Assembly: GCA_030062745.1 (NCBI GenBank)
Contig: CP099844.1
Location: 23,870,596 to 23,934,595 of the forward strand
Reading direction: 5' to 3'
Origin: Capitulum mitella
Taxonomy: Eukaryota > Arthropoda > Thecostraca > Pollicipedomorpha > Pollicipedidae
Length of the DNA: 64,000 bases
Shown in pieces: positions 60,403 through 64,000 of the stretch (the first letter of the stretch is position 1; each line of letters begins with the position of its first letter). The translations under genes were made by a program, and so were the position numbers. The notes below the pieces were generated by a model. That model saw only the letters and a program-made list of their open reading frames with translations. It did not search any database and was not told the DNA's origin.

Positions 60403-61143
60403 CACTGAACACGCTTTGCAGTACTGCGCGCTCCAAAACAACGCTAGCTGGCACGCCTTTCCGTGTTTACAAGCCTGTTAAAGGAGCGCACTATTTTTCA
60501 CCTCTGTGAGATCTGACACGGTTGCGAAGGATGCCATAGATACAGGTATTGGTTTGTGTTCGGGCCTTAGCGTCTTACTTTTCTTGATGATGTGCCAAGT
60601 GTGGTATTGCAATGAGATTGGTACGTCCAGCATGACGAAACATATGCTTTCAGAAGGAGCTCATTGAGTCACGTGAAAAGGATGTCAACACTGGTGAAAA
60701 TCAATTCGTTCAGAAGACCTATCGTTGATCTGATCCGATATGTGTTACGCGTTAACACCTCCATTAGTTGTGGGGAAGCCAGAAATGGCCACCCTGGAAT
60801 TTTTTCCGCGCCTTATTTTTGCAGTCGTAAAGTTACAGCGCCGGAATTCTCTGCCTGCTCCTGTATTCCTACTGCACTTTTTGCCATTCCAAATTTAAAA
60901 ACCCAGTTACGACTTCCACTGTGGAACGCACGCCCGATCCGCTCGCGGCGGCGGGCAGTGGGACGCGTATCGGCCGCACCAGGGACGCCATGTCGCGTGC
61001 GGAGCAGTCGTTGCCCACAGGCCAGCTACAGAACCTTCTGGAGAGTTAGCACGTGTTATGAACTTGCAATGTAAGGCGCACGCAGCTACGTCAAATCAAC
61101 CGAGGTCAGGCAATAGCAAATGGCCGACATAAAGGCATTTTTC

Positions 61144-61245
61144 CGTGTCAGATACAACCTACACTTTTTTCGTTTTCATATGTAGTTTTTATTTCAATTC
61201 TATTGTATTCCACGTGAGTGTTAACATAGTCCGCGTCCCATTTCC
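61144..61245 (+). repeat. 100-bp direct repeat, right copy
   Basis: Copy of 60299-60402 in the same orientation. It is followed by two nested copies of a GGATTTCC(A/G)(A/G)GG-like word around 61257-61305, which make a small local palindrome (TTGGATTTCC against GGAAATCCAA). Confidence 0.9.
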
Positions 61246-61382
61246 CGATGATGATTGGATTTCCAATGGGAAATCCAATAATATCTATTCATTGGATTTC
61301 CGGGGAATTTTGAGTTTTGAGAATTTTGCGCGATGAATGCACTTCAACTACGTGATGGATGTGGATGCCCCAAAGCGTATGC

Positions 61383-61925
61383 ATGCTAGGTTAGGTCAAA
61401 TAAGGCCACCCAAGGTCAGTTAGTAATGATGTAACATTCTGCTTTCTGCAGATCTACCAAAGGATGTAAATGAGACTTTATGCGGTTGGACTGCGTTGAC
61501 CTTGGTTGATCTCGGATGACCTCAGAAGACCGAAGAGGTCCACTTTGTTTACGGATATATGAGTTAGCCTACACACACACACTGACAGTTCACCAGATTG
61601 TCCCAGATTTGATTGTGACAAAATGAATCATTTAAAAAAGTCGGTTTGGGTTGACCTTGGTAATCTTGACCTACGTCAAACCCGATTTGCGTTATGTAAA
61701 TGTGTGGTACGGATAAGGCTTTCACAAAAAATTGTTGCGGTCAGTTATGTGCAACAGGAGAAAGGACAAGGTAGTATATACTCCACGTTTGACGTCGTCT
61801 GACCTCATGTTCTCAACTGAATTGACGTGGGTTAGTGAGATTCTGAAGGTTGTATGAATAGTATACACACCAACTCTTCGTAAAATTTCATTGCAATCGG
61901 TCGAAAAAATATTAAGATTGTGAGA
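61383..61925. repeat. AGGTCA-rich repeat family C, copy 2
   Basis: Aligns in the same orientation with 12435-12968 over about 540 bases with many small differences. AGGTCA/TGACCT hexamers are frequent. A (CA)n run of 12 bases at about 61572 is present only here. No frame is conserved. Confidence 0.65.
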
Positions 61926-62599
61926 GCAGAATACGCTGCCATAGACGAGAGCAATTCTGAAAGGGCAGCCAGTACGGTTTGAGAACCCTCGCCCAAGAAA
62001 CGCGTCCGACCAAACATGCGTTGCAACGCAATAGAAGTTTCAAAACTGCTTTAATTCAGAGGTACGTGTGAAGTTTTTGATAAGGAGCTTTAGTCTTGAA
62101 GACTGTTCAGTTTTGTCAAGCTTCGAGACGATAATGACAATATAACATAACGCAAACAAACTGCGATCCTCGTCAAAAATAGATTCACCTTGATTAGGTT
62201 TTGGAGGAATAATGAACCGTTATTATTTGCAGCGAATGACATGGCAGCTACGTGTTACTGAACGCCACTGCCCAAAAATTTTGTATCCGTGAGAATCGTT
62301 TTCATCGCGTGTGGTGGGCGTTTCATATCTATCCAGGGGGCCTCTTCATAACAGTCATATCGGTGCAGGCACGTGGCTTTTTGTTTATGAATGGGAGTGC
62401 CACACAATGCTTCAGCATTGACCCACGCCCCTGGGGCAGGCAGGAATCCAGCAATTGGAACCAGTCTGAGAAACAGGACCGGGAAAGGCAGACAGTGTAT
62501 TGCCTCCGAACGCTTACTGGCATACTGCGTTGGCCTAGCAAACAACAAGTTATGAGCATCTGCCATATGAAGTCCAACTGTAGAAATTTTCCAAGTGCA
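61926..62599. other. intergenic, no supported gene
   Basis: Overlapping open frames on both strands at 62252-62665 lack recognisable domains. CCCTGGGGCAGGC at 62429 has no repeat partner here. Confidence 0.4.
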
Positions 62600-62776
62600 T
62601 GTAGAAAACTTCTTGGTAGTCGTTGGCCTGTATGCTGCATAGTGTGGCTTGTGACTCTTCTATGAGCCACAGGCCACGCCACGAGCAACAAGTCACAAGC
62701 CACACTGCACTTCTAAGAGCCACAAGCCACACTATGCGGCATAGAGACCAACAACAACCGAGGTCTCTTGGAATGC
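62600..62776. repeat. nested imperfect palindrome
   Basis: GCATAGTGTGGCTTGTGACT (62637-62656) faces two complementary partners: AGTCACAAGCCACACT (62691-62706, a perfect 16-bp stem) and GCCACAAGCCACACTATGC (about 62719-62737). Outer bases continue the second pairing (CTTGGTAGTCGTTGGCCTG against CAACAACAACCGAGG) to about 62605 and 62772. The region can fold in two alternative ways. Confidence 0.8.
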
Positions 62777-63209
62777 CGGACACCATCATCCAGCGGGCTC
62801 TCCGAGAACTCAGCCTACATGTAGAACGGCTGGTATCTGCGTACTGCACAAACACAAAACACACATTGCCTGATGCAAACCGTACTCCACGTCAATATCG
62901 GTATCACACGAAAAACACCAGAAATCGACTACCAATTTTGTCGCGGAAAATGCTGTTCTGCCGTACTCAGCGGCGCAGGGATCGATTGCCGGAGACCTCC
63001 GAGGTCACGCGGCATATCATTGCAATCGACGCAGCAGTCTCCTCAGCACCACCAGTGCGTCAGGCGACCCGCGGGCCGACGGCCCACCACTGGAAGTCTA
63101 CGTCGAGTGTTACAGCCGCTCCGACGTGACGGCACTTTTCGGCTGGCTTGTTTTTGTTCCTCCACGCTGCGGTGCCTGCTGCGGCTCCTCCGCCGTCTTA
63201 CCCGCTTAA

Positions 63210-64000
63210 CCAGTCCCCGACTGGGGGGCAGTTGACTGCCCCCCCTGAGGTTTTTCTGGGATTGAGAGAGAACGAACAAACACAGAGTCACGAAACTTTG
63301 TGTGCCTTTTGCTTCATCAATTTTACATCTCGTGTCAAAATTTTGACCTCAGGTCAGGTCCGGTGCCTGACCTAAGTCAGGTCAAACGGACCTACGTCCA
63401 AAAAAGTTTAGCGCGCTGTAACTTTTTCGCAAAACAAGATATCTCAATAATACTTTCAGTGATTAGTGATCATCATAGATGCAACGAATCTGCTATCTCA
63501 GATTTCTCAGAATTTTCCGGTTCATTGACCTAAGGTCAAGCCCATTTTTAATACATGTCGTCTTTTTTGGAAATTGACGGAATATTTCATAACAGTTTTA
63601 GTGTGGAGTCGAACAGACATCTAGTTACCTTCATTGGGCAAAATACCAATGACTTCCAGCCATTGACCTGAGGCCAGGTCAGCAATAACTGTAGTGAGCC
63701 AAAATGCACCACCGTCAAAATCGGCGATAAATTACTCAGAATGGGTAGAAAATGGCAGGACTGGCTTGCACAGACGTAAGTAATACCAGCAACCTCAAAA
63801 AGTTTGAAAAAGTAGCATATTTTGGAAATAAACAGGCTCTCGCGAATAAAGCTCCGCCAATTGTGTAGATTGGTAACTAATGAATTTTTCCAAAATTTAA
63901 GCATGAGAAACCATCACAAGAACCACAAAGATCAATAAAATTTACATAGATCATCTTTTTTCGCGGAAATAAAGGAACGCTAAAACTAGTTCCCGTCAAT
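63210..64000. mobile_element. TTAA-type transposon, family B copy 2, cut by window end
   Basis: The element begins CCAGTCCCCGACTGGGG directly after TTAA (63206-63209) and aligns base by base with 27007-27810, roughly nineteen bases in twenty identical by eye over long stretches. The right end lies beyond the window; by copy 1 about 430 bases are missing. It carries the same cluster of TGACCT/AGGTCA motifs at about 63345-63400, 63525 and 63665. Confidence 0.8.

Noticed and set aside
60299-61245. Short LTR element from the paired 100-bp repeats
   Set aside because: The repeats are far shorter than usual LTRs and the interval has no retroelement coding or priming signature; kept only as a direct repeat.

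Overview
This window is metazoan nuclear DNA, most likely from an invertebrate. Genes are sparse. The one clear gene has six exons with GT-AG introns. Its exons favour G or C at third codon positions. CpG-rich tracts are frequent and not depleted. The repeat load includes a Penelope-like retroelement, a LINE 3' fragment, TTAA-targeting (piggyBac-type) non-autonomous elements, large palindromes and many AGGTCA/TGACCT-rich repeats. A crustacean or other arthropod would fit, but the sequence alone does not settle the clade.

The one confident gene lies on the plus strand at 31255-54618. Six exons (31255-31424, 49787-49995, 51456-51619, 51886-51967, 53811-54017, 54266-54618) join with matching phases at all five junctions into a 394-residue secreted protein. 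It has a signal peptide, then the hallmarks of a TGF-beta/BMP prodomain: the N-terminal helix, an AELRLYK strand, and a WITFDVRPAVRRW motif. The C-terminus is a His/Arg-rich tail with furin-like sites and then a stop. No cystine-knot growth-factor domain follows in the exon or anywhere downstream in the window. It therefore looks like a prodomain-only TGF-beta relative, or an isoform that ends before the ligand. Intron 3 is bounded by a perfect 13-bp direct repeat at its two splice junctions, as expected of a recently gained intron.

Layout: 1-9.5 kb is intergenic, with an inverted pair of degenerate minisatellites around a 1.15-kb TTAA element. 9.5-18 kb holds a doubtful GC-rich exon, diverged AGGTCA-rich repeats and a bracketed TAG array. 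18.0-20.8 kb is a 2.8-kb palindromic (foldback) element. 21.9-22.6 kb has a doubtful minus-strand exon. 23.6-28.4 kb is a 4.75-kb palindrome whose right arm was split by a TTAA element; the left arm still carries the empty site. 30.7-31.25 kb is the CpG-island promoter of the gene. Intron 1 (18.4 kb) is full of CpG-rich tracts, two 32-33-bp minisatellites, a GA/TC tract and a head-to-head pair of Penelope-like fragments. 54.6-64 kb is intergenic again, with second copies of both TTAA families, a LINE fragment, a near-perfect hairpin and other repeats.

No CRISPR array, rRNA, or convincing tRNA gene was seen.
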